A DNA stretch of 58,531 bases from Aeromonas allosaccharophila (GTDB lineage Bacteria > Pseudomonadota > Gammaproteobacteria > Enterobacterales > Aeromonadaceae): assembly GCF_000819685.1 (NCBI RefSeq), contig NZ_CDBR01000079.1, positions 1 through 58,531 of the forward strand. The letters are read 5' to 3'. Position 1 is the first letter of the stretch; every line of letters begins with the position of its first letter. This document shows positions 9,335 to 18,089 of this stretch, in pieces. Below the pieces are notes generated by a model. That model saw only the letters and a program-made list of their open reading frames with translations. It had not been told where the DNA came from and made no database searches. Position numbers and translations under genes: made by a program.

Positions 9335-10584
9335 GATTTATCCATATCTACATAAAAAGGATGATTTTGTTGCCCCAATAATAAAGAGGGAATTAGCGTT
9401 TCGCCTTTCCAACCTAAATCAATGAGCTCCGATGAAATTTCCTTATGAAAGCTAGATGTTATTACTATCAATGCGTTTGAATTGTTTTGAGCAATCAATG
9501 ATGATACGACATCAGGTGCATACTCAATAGTAATGGATGAGCCTGGCATTCGGCTTCCAACCTTGCTCATGTTCCCATCTATTATTCTGCTTGGCTCTAG
9601 TTTGCATACTGACATGATTAGAGTGCAATATGAGCCAGCTCCCCAAAAGATCAAGTTTTTGCCATCGACATGATGTGACAGTTGCTCTTGCCATGCGGTA
9701 ATACACTGTGAATACCTTGTAGTATCTGGAACAGAAATGACATTTTTCGTGATGTTATTATTGAGTACATATCTATTTTTAATAGTACGCTCAAAAACTA
9801 CAATCATATTTCCTAACTCGGTTGATATGGACTGTTGATAATTCCAGTTAAATGTGGATGCCAGTTTAAGTAAAGAAGAGAGAGAAAATACATGAACATG
9901 TTCATGGTGAAAAGGATCTAATGAGTTACCATCTAAATTATTTTCTAAAGAAGGTGTCTCAATTAAGAGGTAAGACTCAGGATTTGCAATGTTAGACATG
10001 CCTTTAAAGAAGTCATTAAAATCAAAAATATGTTCTATCACATGTCGATGATATATTATGTCAAACATCTTGTTATCACTTAGAGACAAGAGATCTCTAG
10101 TGTTTTCATTAGTAAAAAAACCGTTGAATACTTTAAGGCCATGATTTATGCATATAGCTGAATTCTCAATGTTTGGTTCGCATCCAAAGTATAAATCTTG
10201 AGGGAAAATATTTCGTAAATCCTTCAGCATTTGCCCAGAGGAACATCCTATTTCTAAGATAGCAAGCTTATTACGATAGATTAGCCTTCTAACTTTGCTA
10301 TATAAATTAACAAAGTCATTTCGTTGTGAGTATGCAATATTGACGGAGTCAGCGCCCCAATAGTGATGCCGATATATATCTTTCAAAATATTTATATCAT
10401 AATTAGGTATAAATGCATGACCACACTCCATGCAGCAAGAATAATATAGGTCACGATACATTTGTTCAACTTCATCGCCTACCGCATGCAAATAAATGGG
10501 AAAAGCAGGTATTGAAAGAAACGGCTGTACTCTGGTTGATAAACATACGGGGCAGGCAGTAGTTCCAACATTTTTTATAGACAT
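9331..10584 (-). CDS. Zinc-ribbon methyltransferase with C-terminal domain of the C-methyltransferase type
   Basis: The product is 417 aa from the ATG at 10584, chosen because AGGAA lies just upstream and it sits one base past the previous stop; a longer in-frame start at 10635 would overlap the upstream gene. The order is an N-terminal four-cysteine zinc-binding segment (CPVCLSTR and later CCMECGHAF), a SAM domain (ILEIGCSSGQMLKDL, with YHRHVIEHI), and a C-terminal domain (LIFWGAGSYCTLIMSVC) like that of sugar C-methyltransferases. This layout is common in deoxysugar and glycan clusters. The exact substrate is unknown; context suggests flagellar nonulosonate or its acyl group. Confidence 0.8.
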   Translation of the reverse strand: MSIKNVGTTACPVCLSTRVQPFLSIPAFPIYLHAVGDEVEQMYRDLYYSCCMECGHAFIPNYDINILKDIYRHHYWGADSVNIAYSQRNDFVNLYSKVRRLIYRNKLAILEIGCSSGQMLKDLRNIFPQDLYFGCEPNIENSAICINHGLKVFNGFFTNENTRDLLSLSDNKMFDIIYHRHVIEHIFDFNDFFKGMSNIANPESYLLIETPSLENNLDGNSLDPFHHEHVHVFSLSSLLKLASTFNWNYQQSISTELGNMIVVFERTIKNRYVLNNNITKNVISVPDTTRYSQCITAWQEQLSHHVDGKNLIFWGAGSYCTLIMSVCKLEPSRIIDGNMSKVGSRMPGSSITIEYAPDVVSSLIAQNNSNALIVITSSFHKEISSELIDLGWKGETLIPSLLLGQQNHPFYVDMDKS

Positions 10585-10585
10585 A

Positions 10586-12280
10586 TTATTCCTCATTTTC
10601 AAAGTCAGAGAGAACAAAAGATCGGCCAAGCACATTTAATTTAGGTTCAACCCAAGCTCGGGATGCTGAATCTAGAAAAATCAATGGGTCTTTATGTAAT
10701 TCAGCTTTAAGTACTTCCACACAAGTTTTTGCATCTACATAAAAGCCCAGCTTAGGATATCCATTTACAAGTGGTTGGAGTGCTTCTGCTTTTCGTAATG
10801 TATTTTCTATCTTTTCCCAGTCGTAATCAAGGTCACATCCCCATGGCCTTACATGTGTGGTCCATTCTATTGTATGGAGGATGCCGTGATCATCAATGAG
10901 TTCTCCGGAGAATGACTTTTGATAGCGATAAGGAATGCCTCCAATCTTGCTTTCTATATAATGTAAATATGTTAGAGAACTTATTTTTGCCCCATACATT
11001 ACTATAACACCTGATTCTTTCTCCAAGTAAGAGAATATAGATCCCCTCCCAAACGCATTTAAGTTTTTAGTTGGCTGGAATGGAGCACTCCCACGGCCTA
11101 AAACAGAAAACATTGGATCAAATGATCTATAATCGGCCCAGTTACATTTATGTAGATACTGATTAAGTGAACCAACCTCTATCGGTGCTGTTCGCAGGTC
11201 TAGCTTTTTCAATTTTGGAAATTGATAGTTAAAGGCTGGAATCAAGCAATTAATTGGCAATGTATTAAGCAACTCTCTATGAGCGCCAAGTACGTCTTGT
11301 TTTTCTGTTTTTAAGATAAGAGGCTGTGTATATACTATATCACTATGAACTAATGCCGGTTTCCCCTCATAATTACTCAAGCTGGATTTCATTAAATTCT
11401 GTAATATCCGAGCATCACTCTTATCTTTTTTTAGCATTTTTGTATTTGATAGACTGTTTTTTTCAATATAAAAATTAGCATTTTGTCTATCAATTTTCGT
11501 TTTTAGCCAGTTAGATAGTTCCTTAAAAGATGTTAGTTTATCAAATATAGTTGATGGTATATTACAGTCTAACTCTAACTCTAATGCCATGATTAATCTT
11601 ATTTGCATGAGTGAATCCCACTGGGGAGTACTTGCTATAGTGGCATTAAAAATCTCATCAGGTGTAAGCATTGGCATTAGATGATGAAATACACGCTCAA
11701 GTCTTTCTGTATTGGCCAGTGAGCTTGAATTATTAGATTTTTTTGCTGAATCATCTGAATCATCTGAATCATCTGAATCATCTGAATCATCTGAATCATC
11801 GAAGGCATTGGAAAATGATGTCTTATATGTTTTTGGATAAGCTTCTACCAGCTCTATTAATCCATGAGCTTGGTGTAAGATAAATGCTATCCTGCGATCA
11901 TCGAATGCAGGGTCTGGGGTTGGAGCAATCATGCATGTTGCCCCCATTTTTTTGGCTATATCTAGTGCTATATCCATATCATCTACGGCATAACAAATGT
12001 GATATACCCCACCACCTCTTGATAAATGGCCACGAATAGGGCTCTTCTCGCTCAATGGGGCAAGGATCTCAAAAGTTACACCTCCAGAGACTTGAACGAA
12101 TGCATACCTCACATCTTGAGACGTATTTATACTCGGTCCTTTCCATAATCTAGCTCCGGGCAATGAAATATAATCTGCGAGTGTTTTTTCTAGATTGGTT
12201 GTTGTTACAGCAATATGATCAATATATAGAACACCTATATGTGACAATAATGTGCTGTTTTTTTTGTGACAATTAGTCAT
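10586..12280 (-). CDS. VOC domain - acyl carrier protein - AAC(3)-like acyltransferase fusion
   Basis: The 564-aa protein appears to be a three-part fusion. Residues 15-150 are a VOC/glyoxalase-like fold (YIDHIAVTTTNLEKTLADY, later VYHICYAVDDMD). Residues 161-178 are six Asp-Asp-Ser repeats forming an acidic linker. Residues 190-265 resemble an acyl carrier protein, with WDSLMQIRLI carrying a candidate phosphopantetheine Ser at 223. From about 300 the sequence resembles aminoglycoside N3-acetyltransferases (CLIPAFNYQFPK, EVGSLNQYL, RSFDPMFSV, TYLHYIES). I infer that the carrier holds an acyl group loaded by the FkbH-like neighbour and that the AAC(3)-like domain moves it onto an amino sugar. 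The gene overlaps the FkbH gene by 8 bp. The domain calls are from motif memory, not a search. Confidence 0.7.
   Translation of the reverse strand: MTNCHKKNSTLLSHIGVLYIDHIAVTTTNLEKTLADYISLPGARLWKGPSINTSQDVRYAFVQVSGGVTFEILAPLSEKSPIRGHLSRGGGVYHICYAVDDMDIALDIAKKMGATCMIAPTPDPAFDDRRIAFILHQAHGLIELVEAYPKTYKTSFSNAFDDSDDSDDSDDSDDSDDSAKKSNNSSSLANTERLERVFHHLMPMLTPDEIFNATIASTPQWDSLMQIRLIMALELELDCNIPSTIFDKLTSFKELSNWLKTKIDRQNANFYIEKNSLSNTKMLKKDKSDARILQNLMKSSLSNYEGKPALVHSDIVYTQPLILKTEKQDVLGAHRELLNTLPINCLIPAFNYQFPKLKKLDLRTAPIEVGSLNQYLHKCNWADYRSFDPMFSVLGRGSAPFQPTKNLNAFGRGSIFSYLEKESGVIVMYGAKISSLTYLHYIESKIGGIPYRYQKSFSGELIDDHGILHTIEWTTHVRPWGCDLDYDWEKIENTLRKAEALQPLVNGYPKLGFYVDAKTCVEVLKAELHKDPLIFLDSASRAWVEPKLNVLGRSFVLSDFENEE
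11747..11800. repeat. Six tandem 9-bp repeats inside the VOC-ACP fusion gene
   Basis: TGAATCATC is repeated exactly six times (11747-11800). On the coding (minus) strand it encodes Asp-Asp-Ser units between the VOC and ACP domains. Copy-number change keeps the frame and would only lengthen or shorten the linker. Confidence 0.95.
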
Positions 12281-13973
12281 TGTTTGAAACCTCTAGCCAT
12301 TCTGGTGTGGTGGCATCATTAGTTTTCAAGTTATAGTAATATTCATTGTTACAAGACAAAGTGAAACCATGCTTAGAGTAGATATCTGCAGCTGGTTTAT
12401 TACGCTCTGTGGGTATAAATAAACCATGCAGAGCATTAAAACCATTGGCTTTGGCATAGTTCATTGCCCATACAAGGGCTCCTGTCTCAATGCCACGACC
12501 AAGAACTCTGCAAGATAAAATGAAAGTTTCAATGTCTAGTACATCGTTATCTTGTGGTTGCAGAATCAGTACGCCAATGATTTCATTACTGCTATATCGA
12601 TCACTTAAACTTATTGTGGCTATATGTGATCCATGCGACTGCAGGCGCTCAAGTTCTACTTCACTATGTCGTCTAGTTGTCGTATTGAATTGGTTTGTCT
12701 TTGCTATTAATTGAAGTGTTCTTTGCTTACTTGAATCTGACATGGGGGAAAAAGACAACTTCATCTGTAAACTTTTTAAGTAGTCTAACTTGGAGGTGAA
12801 TTTATTTTTGTCTGAGATAGCTAGTTGGCGTGACTTGTATTTTGTACCTCTGACTTTATCTTCCTCAGTAAGGGATATGCTAGCAAAACAGGGAAGAGAA
12901 GCAATAAAATCAGCATATTCTGTAATGTCATCGGGCAGCTCAGGTACGATGACCTCAGGTAATGAGCTGCGGACTTCCTCACGCTCATAAAGGCTATCAT
13001 CAATGAAACATAATGAAGAAAGACCAACCCCAATCTCCAGTGCGATCTCACGAATATTATCTGATTTAGACTGCCAGTTTATTTTCTTTATAAGAAAGTC
13101 ATCCTCCCTTAAAATCATATCAGGATGACAATTTATGGCTTGCAAAGCTATATTTTCAGTATTTTTACTACATATTGCCAACATTACCCCACGCTTTGCT
13201 AATGTTTTAATTACATGCTGCACTGCAACAAATACATTACCAGGATAATCCGAACCCAGTTTGATACCTACAATTCCATCATCCCCAATGATTCCTCCCC
13301 AAAGAGTGTTATCTAAATCAAGAATTAGTACTCTAGCTGTTTTCCCTAGCAGTGCTTGATGAGCGCTAATCATGCAATCTATCAACATGTCGGAAAACTC
13401 TGGAGTATATGGGAAGCGTCCAAGAGACCAATATTTTAGGGACCAAGCATTTTCACTCCCTTTAAAATGCAAACAAGCAGATAGTGGTAAAAGATGGCCA
13501 TCAGCGATTTCACTAGATAGCTGTACAAGTTTTTGGTTTGCATTAAAAACTAGCTTTGCTAAAGACGAGTGATCCCTATATGCAGTATCTGTTAAGCTTT
13601 GAACGAACACCTTTACTGGCGAAAAGTCAAAGATAAAAAAAACTCCGTCTAAGTGAGATCTCGCCTCACGAATAGAAAGTATATAATCCTCTATGCGTTG
13701 ATATATTTCTGTCTCCAGAGTCTCATCATATTGACTATTGGGTTCCGGCAGAAAGTCTTCAATGCGCTCACAAAAAATGCATATATTGGGATTGCTTTTT
13801 CTTAAATATGACTCTTCATCTGTCAGTTGTATCCGATATTGCCCAAATGGAATGTCAATTATCTTCCATGAAGAGCAATAAAGCTCAGAGGTTCTTCTTT
13901 TTAAGTATTCAGCAGCTAAAGTCCAATTTGCACTTCCTAAAAATGTAGCGCTGGGAATATATGGTGTAGTCAT
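12273..13973 (-). CDS. FkbH-like HAD subfamily IIIC protein (glyceryl-ACP forming type)
   Basis: The 566-aa protein has a HAD motif I of the FkbH class, VLILDLDNTLWGG at residues 215-227, with further HAD motifs (AICSKNT, SLCFIDDS) and a C-terminal GNAT-like segment (FILSCRVLGRGIE, ANGFNALHGLFIPTERN). In polyketide systems FkbH enzymes take 1,3-bisphosphoglycerate, remove phosphate and load glycerate onto an ACP. An ACP-like domain is encoded by the next gene, which supports the same chemistry here. Its start overlaps the stop of the DUF4910 gene. Campylobacter jejuni has a similar HAD-IIIC gene (Cj1302) within its flagellin glycosylation locus, as I recall. Confidence 0.85.
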   Translation of the reverse strand: MTTPYIPSATFLGSANWTLAAEYLKRRTSELYCSSWKIIDIPFGQYRIQLTDEESYLRKSNPNICIFCERIEDFLPEPNSQYDETLETEIYQRIEDYILSIREARSHLDGVFFIFDFSPVKVFVQSLTDTAYRDHSSLAKLVFNANQKLVQLSSEIADGHLLPLSACLHFKGSENAWSLKYWSLGRFPYTPEFSDMLIDCMISAHQALLGKTARVLILDLDNTLWGGIIGDDGIVGIKLGSDYPGNVFVAVQHVIKTLAKRGVMLAICSKNTENIALQAINCHPDMILREDDFLIKKINWQSKSDNIREIALEIGVGLSSLCFIDDSLYEREEVRSSLPEVIVPELPDDITEYADFIASLPCFASISLTEEDKVRGTKYKSRQLAISDKNKFTSKLDYLKSLQMKLSFSPMSDSSKQRTLQLIAKTNQFNTTTRRHSEVELERLQSHGSHIATISLSDRYSSNEIIGVLILQPQDNDVLDIETFILSCRVLGRGIETGALVWAMNYAKANGFNALHGLFIPTERNKPAADIYSKHGFTLSCNNEYYYNLKTNDATTPEWLEVSNND

Positions 13974-15283
13974 GAAATTTTCTCCATAACGCCATGAGTA
14001 GTTAATTTACGACACCAATCTATGCATTCTTGTAATGGCACTCCGGTAATGTCTGAAATTGAAATGCAATCATTCTCTCCATCAGAGTAACCAATAATAT
14101 TCATCATGTTCTCAACGATTTTTTGGGTGTTTGCTGTGCTTGTTTGTGGATAAAGGCCACGTTTGCCTAGTTGGGGCTCACAGGGTTGAATCATTCTATA
14201 TGTATCATTGCCTTCTATTGCCAAGAGGCATTGTTGCAGGACACCGAATCCTCCTGCAAGTCCTGTTGGAGTCACGAGGTTAAGGTCATCTAATGAAGTA
14301 TGATATTCTGGATAGCAGCCATATTTGCTTCTCATCACAGATGCAATTGGCAAGTCGACACCCGGACTACAGTATTGACGCTCGTCACTGCCTCGCTGTA
14401 AGTATGAATACTTTATAAAGTCAGGTGTAACGTCTCGGAGCACTGATAATGCAGCCCTGTCAGAAATCGAGTTCCCTTTCCTGGATGGTAAGAATGAAAA
14501 TGTGCCTTCATCACCTAAACATGTCAATACATACCCTGCAACAACCTTCTTTTTTAAATGTTCTATATGTTTACTTAGGTATACAATTGCTCCAATCGTT
14601 TCTGGTACAAAGACAAATCTATATGTATAACGTCTACGATGTAAAGACTTTAACCATTTAGCTAATGCTAAAGCGACAACTGGACCAGATAATTCATTGT
14701 TAGCCATTGACGGGTGGCAGATATAAGTAGATAAAAGAATCTCTTCTTCGGTCTCACCTGGAATAATAAGGTCGGCATAATTTAACTGACCGGGTTCTAA
14801 CTCACTATCTATCTTTACATGAAGCGGTTCATTAGGTGGTATTTCATTGTATTGATTTTGGGTTAGACAAAATCCCCAGTTTTTTCTGTAGTAAGATGTC
14901 ACATAGGGAATTGCATCAGGTTGGTTTGGTAGTGAAAACAAATTTGGTTGTAATTGTTCTTTGGTCATCCATGTATCGATAGGGATAGAGTATCCCATCA
15001 CATGAAGATTATGGTTTTTTATATCAATAATTTTTTCATTTTTGCTGTTGGCGATCCAAGCCTCTCTAATATTCCATTCATCTGGAACGGTCCAGTCAAA
15101 AACGGATGAGCCAGATGCAATGGTGTGGATGTTAAGTTCTGACAACTCTTTTTTTATATAGCCAAGAGTTTGACGGACACCATTACCAGTGAGGCTACGA
15201 TGAATAGGAAAAAGGTCATGCATCCATTTGTGCATTTGCTGTCCAATCTCTGCGCTCATTTGCATCCCTGTTTTTATTTCCAA
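13970..15283 (-). CDS. DUF4910/DUF2172 aminopeptidase-like protein
   Basis: The 437-aa protein has a recognisable start (LFPIHRSLTGNGVRQTL) and a metallopeptidase-like core with STYICHPSMANNELSGP near residues 190-206, FVPETIGAIVYL near 225-236, and a C-terminal winged-helix-like tail. The family is M28-like in fold, but its enzymatic role is not clear to me. I recall that the C. jejuni homologue Cj1295 is needed for the di-O-methylglyceryl form of pseudaminic acid on flagellin. The position between pseI and the FkbH/ACP genes fits that role. It overlaps the FkbH-like gene by 4 bp. Confidence 0.78.
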   Translation of the reverse strand: MEIKTGMQMSAEIGQQMHKWMHDLFPIHRSLTGNGVRQTLGYIKKELSELNIHTIASGSSVFDWTVPDEWNIREAWIANSKNEKIIDIKNHNLHVMGYSIPIDTWMTKEQLQPNLFSLPNQPDAIPYVTSYYRKNWGFCLTQNQYNEIPPNEPLHVKIDSELEPGQLNYADLIIPGETEEEILLSTYICHPSMANNELSGPVVALALAKWLKSLHRRRYTYRFVFVPETIGAIVYLSKHIEHLKKKVVAGYVLTCLGDEGTFSFLPSRKGNSISDRAALSVLRDVTPDFIKYSYLQRGSDERQYCSPGVDLPIASVMRSKYGCYPEYHTSLDDLNLVTPTGLAGGFGVLQQCLLAIEGNDTYRMIQPCEPQLGKRGLYPQTSTANTQKIVENMMNIIGYSDGENDCISISDITGVPLQECIDWCRKLTTHGVMEKIS

Positions 15284-15366
15284 TTGATTGATGAATAGTG
15301 GGTATTTAACTTGAGCTATCTCGATAGTTTTTTAAGTCACTCTTAGTAAATAGTGTTGTATCATCG

Positions 15367-16419
15367 CTATTTACTAATGAAATCATCAAGTCTGACTGCT
15401 TTGCCTCGCCTGATATCTGTTCTGGTTATTTTCCCGATAACTATGGGGAGAGCCTCTGGAGGCAACCCATAGCCAGGTCGGATCCGTCGAATGTGTTGCG
15501 GTTGTATTATGGTGCCAGCTGGAATGTCAGTGACAAAATATAGAGAACGACGAAATCGTAGATTTGCCTGCTCAGCTTGGTTACTACCACTATCCCCTGT
15601 TCCCAAGGCTTGCCAGCATAGTTTAGTCTGACTACATAGTTCTTTTAACTCGTGCGGTTCTAAAGAAAACGCTGCATCTGTTCCACCATCCGAGCGATCC
15701 AGAGTTAGATGCTTTTCAATAGCGACAGCACCTAAAACTATTGCGAGCTGCGCTGCAGTATTACCTAAGGTATGGTCGGATAAACCTACTGGTACTGAAA
15801 ATGTATCAGCCAAGCGAGTAATGCGCTTGAGGTTTATATCGGAAAGAGGAGTTGGGTAGCCACTGACACAATGAAGGAGCAGTATTTGTGTACAGCCATG
15901 TTCACGTAATGTTATTAGCGCCTGAGATATTTCATTTTCAGTGGACATCCCAGATGAAATGATAACAGGCTTTCCTAGTCGAGCAATATATTGAAGTAAA
16001 GGTATATCGGTCAGTTCAAAAGAAGCAACTTTATAAGCTGGAGTGCCTATGCTCTCTAGAAAATCAACTGCGCTCTCGTCAAATGGGGTAGAGAAAATAG
16101 TTAATCCACGAGAGTGTGCCCGTTCAAAGATCGGCTTATGCCATTCCCATGGGGTGTGGGCTTTATGATAGAGATCGTAAAGTGTATAGCCATCCCATAA
16201 CCCTCCCTCGATGTGAAAATCAGGCAAATCACAGTTGAGCGTCATAGTATCGGCAGTATAGGTCTGCAATTTTATAGCATCAGCACCAGCATCAGCTGCA
16301 GCATCTACCAGTGCTAATGCTCTGTCCAGCTCACCGTTATGATTACCAGATAGTTCAGCAATAATGTAAGGTGGTGAACTCTGGTCAATGAGACGGCCAT
16401 TAATAGAGAAAGGGATCAT
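15367..16419 (-). CDS. pseI: Pseudaminic acid synthase PseI (NeuB family)
   Basis: The 350-aa NeuB-family enzyme condenses phosphoenolpyruvate with a 6-deoxy-diacetamido hexose to make a nonulosonic acid. It shows IIAELSGNHNG near residue 20, GADAIKLQTYTADTMT near 45-60, the FSTPFDE motif, and a C-terminal SAF/antifreeze-like domain (RRSLYFVTDIPAGTII, RPGYGLPPE). The presence of pseB and pseC nearby and the GLSDHT motif favour pseudaminic over sialic or legionaminic acid. It starts with ATG at 16419, and 41 bp separate it from the NUDIX gene. In Aeromonas the orthologue is called neuB/flmC-like. Confidence 0.9.
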   Translation of the reverse strand: MIPFSINGRLIDQSSPPYIIAELSGNHNGELDRALALVDAAADAGADAIKLQTYTADTMTLNCDLPDFHIEGGLWDGYTLYDLYHKAHTPWEWHKPIFERAHSRGLTIFSTPFDESAVDFLESIGTPAYKVASFELTDIPLLQYIARLGKPVIISSGMSTENEISQALITLREHGCTQILLLHCVSGYPTPLSDINLKRITRLADTFSVPVGLSDHTLGNTAAQLAIVLGAVAIEKHLTLDRSDGGTDAAFSLEPHELKELCSQTKLCWQALGTGDSGSNQAEQANLRFRRSLYFVTDIPAGTIIQPQHIRRIRPGYGLPPEALPIVIGKITRTDIRRGKAVRLDDFISK

Positions 16420-16460
16420 AGGTAAACACTCACTTGGACTGTTAATATGTGCTTGTTAAT

Positions 16461-17204
16461 TTAACTTATTTTTAAGAAAAATTCCATTATTGCAACGGAA
16501 ATAGAAGATATGTTTTTTCTTTCTATTGTAATAAAATTAATAATTTTTTCTCTGGGGATAAAAAAAATTGATTCATACTCGAAAGAGTGAGCTTTTGTAA
16601 AACAATCAAGAATCACCTCTTGGCTTACATCACTATACATATAGACACCTATGTCGAGAACCAAAGCATCGTTGTCAATAACATAGCAAAAGGGAGTTAT
16701 TGTGCTGACCATATTTTGGTTTACACCAATTTCCTCATATAGCTCTGTCAGTAATTGTTGCTTAAAGTCGAATCTATCATTGTTATTTATTGTGGAGGCA
16801 TCTAACCCACCACTTGGCACTAACTCCAAGAGTCCTGCATCTTGGGTTGTGAATTTAGCACGCATTCCAAAAACAAAACCGTCTCTACATTCCATAATGC
16901 CAGAAACTGCAATGGGCATTATTTGGATTTTTTCAAGAAGCCCCGGCTGGATTCTTTTTGAAAAGAAAAACCTGTAATTATCGATGACAGATGTAATTTT
17001 GTTTGATGAGTCTGATATACAAGAGAGAATGTTTCCATCGAAAAGGGTACTATTTTTACTTTGCGCTATATTCCAAATTTCATCGACGATGGGGAGTAGG
17101 GAGTCATCATGTTTGATTCGATATTTTTCTATGGAAAGCACGGCGTTTTCTGAAAACTCATGCACACTTAACATGTTATATCTTCCCTTAAAGTAGAAAC
17201 TCAT
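16461..17204 (-). CDS. NUDIX hydrolase-like protein of the glycosylation island
   Basis: The 247-aa protein has a NUDIX-type region: a VPSGGLD start, then LLTELYEEIGV around residues 140-165. The helix carries EExG, but the usual Arg-Glu pair before it is Thr-Glu, and there is an insertion after the glycines, so activity on a nucleotide-sugar is uncertain. Two starts are possible: ATG at 17204 or ATG at 17174, the latter preceded by AAGGGAAG. It is the first gene of the minus-strand operon, divergent from a methyltransferase gene only 36 bp away. Its role is unknown; a house-cleaning or sugar-nucleotide role is possible. Confidence 0.68.
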   Translation of the reverse strand: MSFYFKGRYNMLSVHEFSENAVLSIEKYRIKHDDSLLPIVDEIWNIAQSKNSTLFDGNILSCISDSSNKITSVIDNYRFFFSKRIQPGLLEKIQIMPIAVSGIMECRDGFVFGMRAKFTTQDAGLLELVPSGGLDASTINNNDRFDFKQQLLTELYEEIGVNQNMVSTITPFCYVIDNDALVLDIGVYMYSDVSQEVILDCFTKAHSFEYESIFFIPREKIINFITIERKNISSISVAIMEFFLKIS

Positions 17205-17239
17205 GCTATATTAACAGAAGTATGTAAGGAGGTAAACTT

Positions 17240-18070
17240 ATGAAAGATAAGCTGGATTTGATTCAAATTCATGAACATTGGAAGAATTGGGCTATTACCT
17301 ATGGCACAGAACTACGGGCCACAACGAAAACAGGAACAGCAAAACTAATCGAGCTGGCTGAGTTGGCAAAAACCATCTCATCTTTGAAAGAATCACTTCC
17401 GATTAATTCACGAGTTTTGGAAATAGGTTGTGGCAACGGTCACAATCTTTTTTCTTTGCATGAAGTCTTTCCTGAGTATCAATATGAAGGGGTGGATTTT
17501 ATTGATGAAATGATTTCATCGGCGGAGCAACTTAGGGAAAGTAAACTAATCAATAATGAATCAATTTGTTTTAGCGTGGGCAATGTTCTTAATTTGGAAG
17601 GCCTGATTGAACAATACGACTTGATTTTTACTGTCCGTTGCCTAATAAACTTAAATACGGATATTCTACAAATGAAAGCTATTGCTAACATTGCAGAAAA
17701 AGTAAAATCAGGTGGGTATATTTTAATGCTTGAGAATTCTACAGGATCTTACTCAAGGCAAAATTATTTGCGAACGCTTGTTGGCCTTGAAAAAAGAGAG
17801 CCAGCAGAATTTAATCACTTTATGAATGAAGAGTTAGTTCATGATAAATTGGAATCATTGGGGTTCTTCCAAGTAAAAAACAGCAGTTTTTCAACACTGC
17901 ATGACATCGTACTTTATGTTCTCCTGCCTATGATAAATGGTGGCAAAGTCGACTATGACAATCCTATCGTTGAAGCCGCTGCAAAATTATCAAGTGCCTT
18001 AACTGAAGATGGGTCTGAGATGTTAGGTGATTATGGCCAAAATAGACTGTATCTATATCAAAAGCAATGA
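17240..18070 (+). CDS. Class I SAM-dependent methyltransferase
   Basis: The 276-aa protein has a clear SAM motif I, VLEIGCGNGHNLFSL near residues 67-81, an acidic residue after the second strand (YEGVDFIDEM) and a post-motif strand YDLIFTVRCLIN. A good AGGAGG-type ribosome binding site lies at 17227-17232. It is the third methyltransferase of the island but is on the opposite strand, with the HAD gene 19 bp downstream as its operon partner. The low GC content matches the island. The substrate is unknown; sugar or acyl O-methylation is a reasonable guess from context. Confidence 0.78.
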   Translation: MKDKLDLIQIHEHWKNWAITYGTELRATTKTGTAKLIELAELAKTISSLKESLPINSRVLEIGCGNGHNLFSLHEVFPEYQYEGVDFIDEMISSAEQLRESKLINNESICFSVGNVLNLEGLIEQYDLIFTVRCLINLNTDILQMKAIANIAEKVKSGGYILMLENSTGSYSRQNYLRTLVGLEKREPAEFNHFMNEELVHDKLESLGFFQVKNSSFSTLHDIVLYVLLPMINGGKVDYDNPIVEAAAKLSSALTEDGSEMLGDYGQNRLYLYQKQ

Positions 18071-18089
18071 TGTTTAGTCAGGGAATTAT

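Noticed and set aside
11747..11800. Tandem repeats considered as a CRISPR array
   Set aside because: The units are 9 bp with no spacers and are in frame inside a coding sequence.
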